A stretch of DNA of 16,338 nucleotides from Deltaproteobacteria bacterium (GCA_019312685.1 JAFDCR010000072.1:1-16338); one strand, 5' to 3'; positions 1-7,488 are shown, counted from the first letter of the stretch. The notes: generated from the sequence alone by a model not told the origin. Program-made: numbers and translations.

Positions 1-1
1 A

Positions 2-1240
2 CTCCTGGAAAGTATAGAAAAAGGAGGCGCTGTCATCAACCGGGAGACAGAATTTGTTGATCTTGAAGGTGCAGTCAAGACGGGTCTGCTTTCAGGCATG
101 AAAATGTCTTTGGGCCAGGAGCAGCACTTTGTTTTAGCCATACGCAATATTGATGCCCTGCGGAAGGTTGAGGATGCCCTGGAAAAAAGTGAGGCCAGGT
201 ACCGCGAACTGTTCAATAATATGAGCAGCGGTGTGGCTGTTTTTGAGGCGAAAAAGAAGGGGGATGAGTTTATATTTATTGATTTCAACCAGGCTGCCGA
301 AAGGATTGAGAACCTGAAAAAGGAAAATGTGCTCGGCAGGAGTTTTGTTGAGGTTATTCCTTTGGCGGAAAAGTATGGATTGCTGGATGCATTCAGGCGC
401 GTGTGGAAAAGCGGCAAACCTGAATATCATCCGGTGGCTGTCTACGAGGACGGTTTGCTCAAACTGTGGAAAGAAAATTATATCTACAGGCTGCCGTCGG
501 GCGAGATTGTTGATGTTTATGATGATATAACTGAACGGAAGAATTCTGAAACCAAACTTTTGATGTATCAGGAAAGGCTGCAGTCGCTTGCCTCAGAGTT
601 ATCCCTGGTGGAGGAGCGTGAAAGACGTTCAATTGCCACCGACCTTCATGATCAGATAGGCCAGACGCTCTCTGTTATCAAGATGCGCTGTTTTGCCCTG
701 CGGGATGAACTCCGTGGTCCGAAGCATATCAAACAGCTTGATGAAATCAGACAACTGGTAAAGCAGACAATCAAAGAAACCCGGTCACTTACCTTTGAAT
801 TAAGTCCTCCGGTTCTTTATGAGCTTGGTTTGGTTGCAGCCATTGACTGGCTGGCCGAGCAGTTTCAACAGAAACATGGCCTTCGGTGTAGGGTTGAAAA
901 CGACAGTAAGCCCAAACCGTTGAGCCAGGATATTGAAATAGTTTTGTTCCGCTCTGTACGGGAACTTCTGATAAACATTGTTAAGCATGCCGAAGCAAAA
1001 AAGGTGAAAATTACTATCCGGACCAATAAGAAAAACCTGAGGATTCGTGTTTCTGATGACGGTATCGGCTTCAGCCGGGAAGCAAAACCAACCAAGTCAT
1101 ACCAAGACCACCAGTTTGGACTGTTCAATATTGCTGAAAGAATACAACATCTTGGGGGTAGACTCGAGATTGATTCTCAAAAGGGCAAGGGCACGATGGT
1201 AACCCTGGTGGCACCCCTTAAAGAATTTGATAAGGACTGA
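2..1240 (+). CDS. PAS-domain sensor histidine kinase, NarX/DegS-like (5' end outside window)
   Basis: Sensor kinase that should autophosphorylate and pass phosphate to the response regulator starting 5 bases downstream. The frame is open from base 2, and the residues before the first ATG (base 98) read as ordinary coding sequence with no ribosome site, so the true start lies upstream of the window. A PAS domain spans about bases 188-547, followed by a short coiled linker. The HisKA_3 dimerisation helix carries the motif ATDLHDQIGQ with phosphoacceptor His at 647-649. The ATPase domain shows an N-box (RELLINIVKHA, Asn at 974-976), a G1 box (DDGIG, 1055-1069) and a G2 region (FGLFNIAERI). No membrane segment is visible in the part seen; a sensor or transport domain could lie further upstream. 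Its ligand cannot be told from sequence. Pairing with a LuxR-type regulator beside a symporter and acs recalls CrbS/CrbR. Confidence 0.93.
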   Translation, partial: LLESIEKGGAVINRETEFVDLEGAVKTGLLSGMKMSLGQEQHFVLAIRNIDALRKVEDALEKSEARYRELFNNMSSGVAVFEAKKKGDEFIFIDFNQAAERIENLKKENVLGRSFVEVIPLAEKYGLLDAFRRVWKSGKPEYHPVAVYEDGLLKLWKENYIYRLPSGEIVDVYDDITERKNSETKLLMYQERLQSLASELSLVEERERRSIATDLHDQIGQTLSVIKMRCFALRDELRGPKHIKQLDEIRQLVKQTIKETRSLTFELSPPVLYELGLVAAIDWLAEQFQQKHGLRCRVENDSKPKPLSQDIEIVLFRSVRELLINIVKHAEAKKVKITIRTNKKNLRIRVSDDGIGFSREAKPTKSYQDHQFGLFNIAERIQHLGGRLEIDSQKGKGTMVTLVAPLKEFDKD

Positions 1241-1245
1241 GAAAT

Positions 1246-1899
1246 ATGCCCATTCGTGTTCTCATTGCAGACGATCATAAAATCATGCTGGCCGGATTGC
1301 GGTCCCTTCTTGAAAAGCAAACGGATTTTGAGGTGGTCGGTGAGGCTGAGAACGGCAGAAAGGCCGTGCAGCTGGCCCGGGAAAAAAAACCCGATGTGGT
1401 TGTCATGGATGTTTCCATGCCGGATTTGAACGGCATGGAAGCAACTACCCAAATAATTGAAAGTATCCCCGAAACAAAAGTCATTGCTCTTTCCATGCAC
1501 TCAGACAAGCGTTTTGTCATGGGAATGCTGCGGGCAGGCGCTTCCGGATATCTCTTGAAGGATTGTGCCTCCCAGGAACTTGCAAATGCTATTATCCAGG
1601 TTTCTTCCAATAAAAAATATCTAAGTCCGGAGATAACAGGAGTGGTAATTGATGATTTTCTCCAGGGGGGGGATGCCGAACATGCTGATGCTGCAAGTTC
1701 TGTGTTGAGTGCCAGGGAGCGTGAGGTTCTGCAGCTCATTGCCGAAGGCTGGTCCACCAAGCAGATAGCCGCCCATCTTTATGTAAGTGTAAAAACGATT
1801 GAAACCCACCGCAGGCAGATAATGAAAAAGCTTGACCTGCATACCATAGCCGACCTGACAAAGTATGCCATCCGAGAGGGACTGACCTCAATCGAATAA
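1246..1899 (+). CDS. NarL/FixJ (LuxR-type) two-component response regulator
   Basis: DNA-binding response regulator of 217 residues, a typical length for the family. The receiver domain (about 3-118) has the acidic pair D9-D10, the phosphoacceptor D55 in VVMDVSMPD, S83 and K105. The LuxR-type helix-turn-helix (about 152-212) carries LSAREREVLQLIAEGWSTKQ and the recognition-helix segment VSVKTIETHRRQIMKKL. An AAGGA ribosome site sits 9 bases before the ATG, inside the end of the kinase gene, so the two genes are co-transcribed and are surely a cognate pair. Regulators of this family usually bind inverted or direct heptamer-like sites as dimers. The best local candidates for its targets are the repeats before acs (5209-5254) and the related sequence before the symporter (2014-2028), but that link is inference. 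Confidence 0.95.
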   Translation: MPIRVLIADDHKIMLAGLRSLLEKQTDFEVVGEAENGRKAVQLAREKKPDVVVMDVSMPDLNGMEATTQIIESIPETKVIALSMHSDKRFVMGMLRAGASGYLLKDCASQELANAIIQVSSNKKYLSPEITGVVIDDFLQGGDAEHADAASSVLSAREREVLQLIAEGWSTKQIAAHLYVSVKTIETHRRQIMKKLDLHTIADLTKYAIREGLTSIE

Positions 1900-1911
1900 C
1901 AGTTTTTCAGG

Positions 1912-1930
1912 TGCAACAATAACTGTTGCA
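1912..1930 (+). repeat. Perfect 7-base inverted repeat just after the regulator gene
   Basis: TGCAACA (1912-1918) and TGTTGCA (1924-1930) form a perfect dyad with a five-base spacer, 13 bases after the regulator stop codon. It could be part of the transcript 3' end or a protein site. There is no T-run after it, so it is not a terminator by itself. Confidence 0.45.
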
Positions 1931-1954
1931 TTTCATAAGGTTCCGTAAATGAAT

Positions 1955-2007
1955 TATCAGGGTTTGCGAAGCGCAAAATCAGAGAATCCCCGATAGTCAT
2001 TTTTTTT
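1955..2007 (+). terminator. Probable terminator after the kinase-regulator operon
   Basis: A branched hairpin: outer arms TATCAGGG (1955-1962) and CCCCGATA (1988-1995) pair with one A/C mismatch. They enclose a perfect inner hairpin TTTGCG-AAG-CGCAAA (1963-1977) and ten unpaired bases. A run of eight T (2000-2007) follows after GTCA. It would end transcription of the two-component operon before the symporter regulatory region. The mismatch and bulge keep confidence moderate. Confidence 0.5.
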
Positions 2008-2053
2008 GCCAGAGTGTTTAATTCTAGTCAACCTAAGATATTGATATGATATG

Positions 2054-2069
2054 TAAATATGCATATTTA
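2054..2069. promoter_or_regulatory. Perfect 16-base AT-rich palindrome upstream of the symporter
   Basis: TAAATATGCATATTTA reads identically on both strands, with no spacer. It lies about 240 bases before the symporter start, within an AT-rich stretch (about 2030-2075) that would suit a promoter. A dimeric regulator site is the natural reading; which protein binds it cannot be told. A clean -35/-10 pair is not evident here. Confidence 0.4.
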
Positions 2070-2179
2070 AACCATAACATTGTGGCAGTTTAGAGGCGTG
2101 TATCAATGGGTGATCCGGTATTACACTGTGGTCATCATGTCGTAATGAACCTAACTGTTCACTGGAGGAAGATAGGAAA

Positions 2180-2242
2180 ATGGATTTTATTCAACAAGTA
2201 TTACAGGTATTGCTGGCAGCGGAAAAAGATAAAAGGAGGTGA
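2180..2242 (+). CDS. Tiny ORF (20 aa), first of two coupled leader ORFs before the symporter
   Basis: ATG at 2180 has a good ribosome site (GGAGGA at 2164-2169, and a nearer AGGA). It encodes MDFIQQVLQVLLAAEKDKRR, a short helix-prone stretch with a hydrophobic face and a basic end. Its TGA (2240-2242) overlaps the ATG of the next tiny ORF in the arrangement TGATG, and its last codons contain that ORF's ribosome site. I do not recognise the peptide. It could be a small accessory subunit of the symporter or a leader peptide whose translation opens the downstream ribosome sites. Short ORFs arise by chance, so confidence rests on the three matched ribosome sites and overlaps. Confidence 0.45.
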   Translation: MDFIQQVLQVLLAAEKDKRR

Positions 2243-2316
2243 TGAAAAAGAAGGCCGGCCGCAGCAGTAAATTAATTTTACCACTCAACTTTGCAACAAA
2301 AGGAGGGGAATTTTGA
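2242..2316 (+). CDS. Tiny ORF (24 aa), second coupled leader ORF overlapping the symporter start
   Basis: ATG at 2242 is preceded by a near-ideal GGAGGT ribosome site (2235-2240), although the spacing is very short. The predicted peptide is basic at its start (MKKKAGRSSK) and then mildly hydrophobic. Its TGA (2314-2316) overlaps the TTG start of the symporter (2313-2315), and the symporter's AGGAGGGG ribosome site lies within its last codons. Translation of this ORF would deliver ribosomes directly to the symporter start. Function not recognised; translational coupling is the main inference. Confidence 0.4.
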   Translation: MKKKAGRSSKLILPLNFATKGGEF

Positions 2317-4295
2317 GCGCATCAACAGTATGGTTATTTATTTTTGTGGCCGCATACTGGGCCTATTGTATTTTCTGGGGGGTTAAAGGCGCCAGGTCGG
2401 CTAAAACCGCGTCCGACTACTTTATTGCCGGCCGGACAATCCCAATCTGGGTTTTCGTTCTGGCGGCAACCGCAACAAGCTTTTCAGGCTGGACCTTCAT
2501 GGGACATCCGGGACTTGTTTACCGAGATGGTTTCCAGTATGCCTATGCATCCTTTTATACCATCACTATTCCTTTTACAGGGGTTATCTTTCTCAAGCGT
2601 CAGTGGATTATCGGCAAGCGCTTCGGGTATGTTACCCCCGGTGAGATGTTTGCCGATTACTACGGTTCAGAGGCTGTCAGGATCCTCACCGTTATCGTGG
2701 CCCTGATCTTTTCGGTGCCCTATCTCGGTGTACAGCTCCGGGCATCCGGTTTCCTGTTCAACGTACTGACTAACGGTCTGCTGGGTGTTGAGGCGGGCAT
2801 GTGGATGCTCTCCATCGTTGTTATCATCTACGTGGCTTCCGGTGGTCTTCGCGCTGTGGCGTACGTTGATACCCTGCAGTGTCTCCTGCTGGCATTCGGT
2901 ATTGCCGTTATCGGTCTCATCACCCTGAACGCAGTCGGCGGCTGGGGAGTTCTGCAGGACGGAATTGCCAAGCTGACCTCACCGGAAATCATTCCGGCTC
3001 TTGGCACAGCAATTGATACAAAGCGAACCCCGGACGGCTACAGCCATTATACGGCTATCCCGGGCGTAATCCAGTTTGTTAAATCAGGGCCGTCTGCAGC
3101 AGGCGGCGCCTGGACCGGAATCATGTGTCTGACCTACATGTTTGCTCTTATGGGTATTCAGTCAGCCCCGGCATTCTCCATGTGGTCCTTCTCAAACAAA
3201 AACCCCAGGCCGTTTGCCCCGCAGCAGGTTTGGGCATCTTCTGCCGGTATCGGCTTCATCCTTATTTTTTTTACGGCTATCCAGGGACTGGGCGGGCACC
3301 TTATCGGTGCCGACGCTGCTGCCCTTCAAGCCGGTATTGCTAAGGATATTCTTGGAATCGGCGGGAACATCATGGAAACTCCGGGCAAGCAGGGAATGAT
3401 CGTGCCGGCGCTCATTAACCTGATGTCTGATACGGCGCCCTGGCTCGTCGGCCTCCTGGCAGTCTGTGCCCTGGCAGCCATGCAGTCAACGGGTGCCGCC
3501 TACATGTCAACAGCAGGCGGCATGCTGACCCGCGATCTTTACAAGCGTTACCTGAATCCTGATGCCTCACATGCGACCCAGAAGCTCTTCGGGCGTATCG
3601 GTGTTGTCATCATCTGCGGTCTGGCGCTTGTTGTTGCCACCACTTCAAAGGATGCCCTCGTTCTTCTGGGAGGTCTTGCTGTTGCATACGGCTTCCAGAT
3701 GTGGCCGGCCCTCATGGGTGTCTGCTACTTCCCGTGGCTGACTCGCCAGGGTATCACTGTTGGTTTGATCGCCGGCCTTATTGCAGTTACCTGCACCGAG
3801 ACCATCGGCCAACAATGGTTTGGCATCACCGCCTGGGGCCGCTGGCCGTGGACCATCCACTCAGCCGGTTGGGGTATTTTCTTCAACCTCGGTCTGGCGA
3901 TTATTATCTCCGCAATGACCCAGGGTAAGGATAACAGGGAACACAAGCAGAAGTTTCATGATTTTCTGGCCGAGACTGCAGCAGTCAGGCCGGAGAATCA
4001 GGGACTGAAGCCTGTGGCCTGGGTGGTTACCATTGTCTGGTTTATTTTCGCAATCGGACCGGGTGCTGTTGTCGGTAACACTTTCTTCGGTAATCCCAAC
4101 GATGCCACGACATGGGTGTTCGGTATGCCCTCCATCTGGGTATGGCAGATCATCTGGTGGGCACTCGGCGTTGGCATGATGTGGCTGTTGGCATACAAAC
4201 TTGGCATGTCCACAATGCCTGAAAAAGACATCGTCGCCCTTGTCGAGGATATCGGTGATGTTAAGAAAGCAAGGCTTGATACGGATAAGCCTTAA
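2313..4295 (+). CDS. Sodium:solute symporter (SSS family), probable acetate/carboxylate uptake
   Basis: Inner-membrane Na+-coupled transporter of the SSS family (same superfamily as PutP, ActP and vSGLT), 660 residues with about 13 hydrophobic segments. The family pattern YVASGGLRAVAYVDTLQ lies at about 173-189, and SDYFIAGR (34-41) is the usual N-terminal motif. The TM8-like segment MQSTGAAYMST (390-400) aligns with the PutP stretch carrying Na+ ligands, here S392 and T393. The start is TTG at 2313, chosen because AGGAGGGG (2301-2308) sits just before it and the next in-frame ATG (residue 63) is inside the fold. Two tiny ORFs overlap into this start. Substrate is not readable from sequence; acetate or a related monocarboxylate is inferred from acs, the CBS-DUF294 gene and the LuxR-type two-component system nearby. 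A strong terminator follows 22 bases after the stop. Confidence 0.92.
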   Translation: MSASTVWLFIFVAAYWAYCIFWGVKGARSAKTASDYFIAGRTIPIWVFVLAATATSFSGWTFMGHPGLVYRDGFQYAYASFYTITIPFTGVIFLKRQWIIGKRFGYVTPGEMFADYYGSEAVRILTVIVALIFSVPYLGVQLRASGFLFNVLTNGLLGVEAGMWMLSIVVIIYVASGGLRAVAYVDTLQCLLLAFGIAVIGLITLNAVGGWGVLQDGIAKLTSPEIIPALGTAIDTKRTPDGYSHYTAIPGVIQFVKSGPSAAGGAWTGIMCLTYMFALMGIQSAPAFSMWSFSNKNPRPFAPQQVWASSAGIGFILIFFTAIQGLGGHLIGADAAALQAGIAKDILGIGGNIMETPGKQGMIVPALINLMSDTAPWLVGLLAVCALAAMQSTGAAYMSTAGGMLTRDLYKRYLNPDASHATQKLFGRIGVVIICGLALVVATTSKDALVLLGGLAVAYGFQMWPALMGVCYFPWLTRQGITVGLIAGLIAVTCTETIGQQWFGITAWGRWPWTIHSAGWGIFFNLGLAIIISAMTQGKDNREHKQKFHDFLAETAAVRPENQGLKPVAWVVTIVWFIFAIGPGAVVGNTFFGNPNDATTWVFGMPSIWVWQIIWWALGVGMMWLLAYKLGMSTMPEKDIVALVEDIGDVKKARLDTDKP

Positions 4296-4317
4296 TCACT
4301 AAATCATAACATTTAAG

Positions 4318-4365
4318 GGACTCCGGACATGGGCATTTGCCAGAGATGTCCGGAGTTCTTTTTTT
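4318..4365 (+). terminator. Strong intrinsic terminator after the symporter
   Basis: Arms ACTCCGGACAT (4320-4330) and ATGTCCGGAGT (4346-4356) pair perfectly. The stem extends by G-T and G-C pairs to 4318/4358 around a 15-base loop and is followed by seven T (4359-4365). It separates the symporter from the membrane/TPR gene pair. Confidence 0.9.
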
Positions 4366-4372
4366 AACTCAA

Positions 4373-4609
4373 ATGCTGACTTTCTGGTATGGTATAACAT
4401 CATTTCTTTTAGCCGCAATTCTGTTTTTTCCGGTGCGGAAACTCCTGTTGTCTCTTAACATCAACCGTTTTCAGGAAAAAAAGAAACGTGCCATGACAGA
4501 GGAAGAGATATTGGAATTGAAAAAAAAGGTTAATGTGATTGCTGCCGTCGTTTCCGTATCCTTTGCCTTTTTCTATAATAAATACATAATGTTGAAGTTT
4601 TTTAAGTAG
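4373..4609 (+). CDS. Small two-helix membrane protein of unknown function
   Basis: A 78-residue protein if started at ATG 4373. Two hydrophobic segments (about 5-22 and 50-68) flank a charged, helix-prone loop rich in Lys and Glu (about 31-48), suggesting a membrane hairpin with a cytoplasmic loop. The frame also opens at TTG 4337 and ATG 4346, but those starts lie inside the terminator hairpin of the preceding gene, so 4373 is preferred; no clear ribosome site precedes any of them. Its stop is 10 bases before the TPR gene, so the two are probably co-transcribed. Some acetate loci carry a small two-helix partner of the symporter (DUF485, YjcH), but I see no DUF485 signature here and the position after the terminator differs. 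Function unknown. Confidence 0.65.
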   Translation: MLTFWYGITSFLLAAILFFPVRKLLLSLNINRFQEKKKRAMTEEEILELKKKVNVIAAVVSVSFAFFYNKYIMLKFFK

Positions 4610-4619
4610 CTGCTGCAAT

Positions 4620-5207
4620 ATGAGTAAAAAAAATAAATTTGATTCAAGGGCAATCCCATACCTTGTTGGATTAATAGGTATTGTTGCATTGATATTTTAC
4701 TGGCGGGTCGGAGTTGAGAAAGCTCCGGGTGATTATAATGTAAGGAAAGGCAATTACAGGCTTGAGGACGGTCAGCTTGATGAGGCGGTAAAAGAATTTT
4801 CTGAAGCGTTGGGAAAAAATCCGGAACACACCTTGGCCCATCTTGGTCTGGGATTAACCTATATGCAGATGGGGAAAAACCAGGAGGCCCTCAAAGAACT
4901 TAACACGGTTATTAAACTCAATCCGGATATGGCTGCGGCCTTTGCAGATCGCGGCATTCTATACGATCGAATGGGGGAGCACCGCATGGCGCTTGCAGAT
5001 TACAAAAAAGCCATAGAAATGGACCCAAAGCTCCTAGAGGGGCCGGGCTGGCTTTGGCGTTTTTTGCGTAATATTGATGAGAAACCTCCGACCATAAAGG
5101 ACAGGGCCGAATATCTTGAGGCGGAACTTGCAAAACCAGAAGCAGAAAGGCTGTTAAAAGTGCCGGTAGAGGACGAAAAACAGCGAATGTACAAAATTGA
5201 TGATTGA
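4620..5207 (+). CDS. Membrane-anchored tetratricopeptide-repeat protein
   Basis: A 195-residue protein with one N-terminal membrane anchor (about 13-29, after a basic KKNK start, with no obvious cleavage site), then three TPR units at about 37-70, 71-104 and 105-138. The units end in typical NP(D/E)-type turns (GKNPEH, KLNPDM, EMDPKL). The last 55 residues are charged and follow a Trp-rich turn (GPGWLWRF). TPR arrays are protein-binding scaffolds; the anchor places this one at the inner membrane, probably facing the periplasm. It follows the two-helix membrane protein by 10 bases and may form a complex with it. No catalytic motif is visible. The role in acetate metabolism, if any, is unproven; the location between symporter and acs is the only pointer. 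Confidence 0.85.
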   Translation: MSKKNKFDSRAIPYLVGLIGIVALIFYWRVGVEKAPGDYNVRKGNYRLEDGQLDEAVKEFSEALGKNPEHTLAHLGLGLTYMQMGKNQEALKELNTVIKLNPDMAAAFADRGILYDRMGEHRMALADYKKAIEMDPKLLEGPGWLWRFLRNIDEKPPTIKDRAEYLEAELAKPEAERLLKVPVEDEKQRMYKIDD

Positions 5208-5208
5208 C

Positions 5209-5254
5209 GTGGGTGTTTTTACCTAGTAGATTGGGTGGGTGTTTTTACCTAGTA
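5209..5254 (+). promoter_or_regulatory. Pair of 20-base direct repeats upstream of acs (candidate regulator sites)
   Basis: GTGGGTGTTTTTACCTAGTA occurs exactly at 5209-5228 and 5235-5254, a 26-base period. Each copy contains the imperfect dyad TTAC-CTA-GTA, extended to TTAC-CTA-GTAA in the second. The pair lies about 100 bases before the acs start and directly after the TPR stop. Two copies are too few for a CRISPR and there is no coding reason for the repeat. Tandem sites for a dimeric activator, possibly the response regulator at 1246-1899, are the best reading. The 5' part partly matches GTGTTTAATTCTAGT (2014-2028) ahead of the symporter. Confidence 0.6.
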
Positions 5255-5352
5255 AGGATATATATCTGTTCTGCAACACAAAGATTTCAAGATTAAGAAT
5301 GGCGGCCTAGCCTTTAAGTATTAATTATTATTTTGTGAGAGGAGTTTGATTT

Positions 5353-7407
5353 ATGAGCGAAAAAGAAATGGAAGTATCGGAATCCCAAATTGCGGTTCAC
5401 TGGCAGGAGGAGGATTATTATTATCCTTCAGAGGAATTTATTGCTCAGGCAAACGTAACTGACAAGTCTATCTACGATCGTTTCAGCCTGGAAAATTTTC
5501 CGGATTGTTTTACGGAATATGCCGATCTTCTGGACTGGGATGAAAAGTGGCACACAATCCTTGATACAAGCGATGCACCCCTGTGGAAATGGTTTGTCGG
5601 CGGCAAATTGAATGTCAGTTACAACTGTATAGACAGGCATCTTGCCAAAAACAAAAACAAAACAGCTCTCCATTTTGTGCCTGACTCGGAAGATGAGCGG
5701 ATCCAGCACATCACTTACCAGGAGTTGTATACCCGGGTGAATGAGGTTGCCGCTGTTCTGCGCGACTTCTGCGGCTTGAAGGCCGGTGACCGGGTTACCC
5801 TGCACCTGCCCATGACCGCCGAATTACCGATAACCATGCTGGCCTGTGCCCGTCTCGGCATTATTCATTCGGTGGTTTTCGGCGGCTTTAGTCCTTCAGC
5901 ATGTGCTGACCGGGCGGTCGACTCCCAGAGCCGGGTCCTGTTCACTATTGACGGTTATTACCGCGGCGGCAGATGGATAGATCACAAGAAAAATGCCGAC
6001 GAGGCCTACGAGATTTCTCGGAAGGAAGGCCATGAAATAGAAAAGATCCTTGTTTGGGAACGGCATTCAGGTGAATACAAGAGTTCTTCCCCTCTGAAGG
6101 AAAACAGGGATTATTCCATGAACGAGGTCCTGAAGAATTACCGCCGCGTCAAGGTTGATCCTGTTTCCATGCCGGCCGAGGCTCCATTGTTCCTCATGTA
6201 TACCAGCGGCACCACAGGCAAACCCAAGGGCTGCCAGCATTCCACCGGCGGCTACCTTTCTTATGCTGCCGGCACATCGAAGTATATCCAGGATATCCAT
6301 CCCGAGGATGTCTACTGGTGCATGGCTGATATCGGCTGGATCACGGGTCATTCCTATATTGTCTACGGTCCGCTGTCCATTTGTGCCTCTTCGGTTGTAT
6401 ATGAGGGTATCCCGAACTATCCCGATGCCGGACGCTGTTGGCGCATAGCAGAGGAACTGGATATAAATATATTTCATACCGCACCGACGGTCATCAGGGC
6501 TCTGCGCAAGATCGGTCCGGATGAGCCGGCAAAATATAATTATAACTTCAAACATATGACAACGGTCGGTGAGCCCATCGAGCCGGCGGTCTGGAAATGG
6601 TATTATGAGACGATCGGCAAGGGGAAGGCTGTCATTGTCGATACCTGGTGGCAGACTGAAACCGGCGGTTTTCTCTGCACCACCCTGCCGGGCATCTCTC
6701 CCATGAAACCCGGGAGCGCCGGCCCGGGTGCTCCAGGCATCCACCCGTTTGTTTTGGATGAGGACGGCAAGGAAATCATGCCGGGAGAAGGTAAGGCAGG
6801 CAACATCTGTATCAAGAATCCGTGGCCTGGCGCCTTCCAGACTGTCTGGGGCAACCGGGAACGCTATATTGAGTCATATTACGGTCAATACTGCAAGGAC
6901 CGCAACAGCAAGGATTGGCGCGACTGGCCTTACCTGGCTGGAGATGCCGCGGTTGTAGCTTCTGATGGTTATTTCCGTATTCTCGGCCGTATTGATGATG
7001 TTATCAACGTTTCCGGTCACAGGCTTGGAACCAAGGAGATAGAGTCTGCTGCACTTAATGTCCAGGAGCTGGCTGAAGCAGCAGTTGTGCCGGTGGCCCA
7101 TGAAGTCAAGGGTAAAGAACCGGATCTTTATGTCTCGCTGAAACCCGGCTTCGAAGCTTCTGATGATCTTGCCAAAAGAGTTTCTGAACAGGTTTGTAAT
7201 GATATCGGGAAGATTGCCCGGCCGCGCAAGGTCTGGATCGTACCTGATATGCCTAAAACCCGTTCCGGCAAGATCATGCGCAGGGTGCTTGGCGCCATCT
7301 CCAACTTCGGTGATGTTGGTAACGTCATGACTCTGGCCAACCCCGAAATTGTTGATGAGATTAAAAAGATGGTTCAGGGTGACGATGACGTAACCCCGGT
7401 AACTTGA
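5353..7407 (+). CDS. acs: Acetyl-CoA synthetase, AMP-forming (acetate--CoA ligase)
   Basis: Cytoplasmic enzyme that turns acetate, ATP and CoA into acetyl-CoA, AMP and PPi, feeding acetate into central metabolism. At 684 residues it is slightly longer than the usual ~650. Adenylation motifs are intact: P-loop YTSGTTGKPKG (283-293), GWITGHSY (328-335), VDTWWQTETGG (429-439, with the acetate-pocket Trp), YLAGD (527-531), ILGRIDDVINVSGHRLGT (543-560), and the C-terminal PKTRSGK with catalytic K640. That Lys sits in the PxxxxGK context that Pat-type acetyltransferases modify, so acetylation control is plausible. The pocket position that is Val in the Salmonella enzyme (GWVTGHSY) is Ile here, a conservative change. 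The ATG follows an AGAGGAG ribosome site. A strong terminator and hairpin lie downstream, direct repeats upstream. Confidence 0.97.
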   Translation: MSEKEMEVSESQIAVHWQEEDYYYPSEEFIAQANVTDKSIYDRFSLENFPDCFTEYADLLDWDEKWHTILDTSDAPLWKWFVGGKLNVSYNCIDRHLAKNKNKTALHFVPDSEDERIQHITYQELYTRVNEVAAVLRDFCGLKAGDRVTLHLPMTAELPITMLACARLGIIHSVVFGGFSPSACADRAVDSQSRVLFTIDGYYRGGRWIDHKKNADEAYEISRKEGHEIEKILVWERHSGEYKSSSPLKENRDYSMNEVLKNYRRVKVDPVSMPAEAPLFLMYTSGTTGKPKGCQHSTGGYLSYAAGTSKYIQDIHPEDVYWCMADIGWITGHSYIVYGPLSICASSVVYEGIPNYPDAGRCWRIAEELDINIFHTAPTVIRALRKIGPDEPAKYNYNFKHMTTVGEPIEPAVWKWYYETIGKGKAVIVDTWWQTETGGFLCTTLPGISPMKPGSAGPGAPGIHPFVLDEDGKEIMPGEGKAGNICIKNPWPGAFQTVWGNRERYIESYYGQYCKDRNSKDWRDWPYLAGDAAVVASDGYFRILGRIDDVINVSGHRLGTKEIESAALNVQELAEAAVVPVAHEVKGKEPDLYVSLKPGFEASDDLAKRVSEQVCNDIGKIARPRKVWIVPDMPKTRSGKIMRRVLGAISNFGDVGNVMTLANPEIVDEIKKMVQGDDDVTPVT

Positions 7408-7436
7408 TAGTAATATTTCGATATAAGGTTTTCAGT

Positions 7437-7485
7437 ATGGTAGACGGGTGAATAAGTTTTTCTCAATCCCCCTTCACCCTGCCAT
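7437..7485 (+). repeat. Hairpin just before the acs terminator
   Basis: ATGG (7437-7440) and CCAT (7482-7485), plus GGGTGAA (7446-7452) and TTCACCC (7473-7479), make an 11-pair interrupted stem. It stands four bases ahead of the terminator hairpin. It has no T-run of its own and may stabilise the acs transcript 3' end or act as a processing site. Confidence 0.5.
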
Positions 7486-7488
7486 TGT

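Larger units (their letters stand above)
1900..2312 (+). other. 413-base regulatory gap between response regulator and symporter
   Basis: Contains, in order, a 7-base dyad (1912-1930), a probable terminator (1955-2007), a sequence resembling the acs-upstream repeat (GTGTTTAATTCTAGT, 2014-2028), a 16-base palindrome (2054-2069), and the two tiny coupled ORFs (2180-2316). No convincing -35/-10 pair and no sigma-54 site (GG-N10-GC with TGGCAC/TTGC) was seen. Confidence 0.6.

Noticed and set aside
2085..2110. Sigma-54 promoter suggested by TGGCAG
   Set aside because: The downstream TTGC element at the required spacing is absent.
2106..2270. 54-codon ORF in the symporter upstream region
   Set aside because: No ribosome site before its ATG and an implausible Trp/Lys/Tyr-rich composition. 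It overlaps the better-supported tiny ORFs in another frame.
5209..5254. CRISPR array
   Set aside because: Only two 20-base repeats with a six-base gap, and no cas genes; better read as regulatory sites.
6067..6744. 225-residue ORF antisense to acs
   Set aside because: It lies wholly within a clear acs coding frame on the opposite strand, with low-complexity composition typical of a shadow frame.
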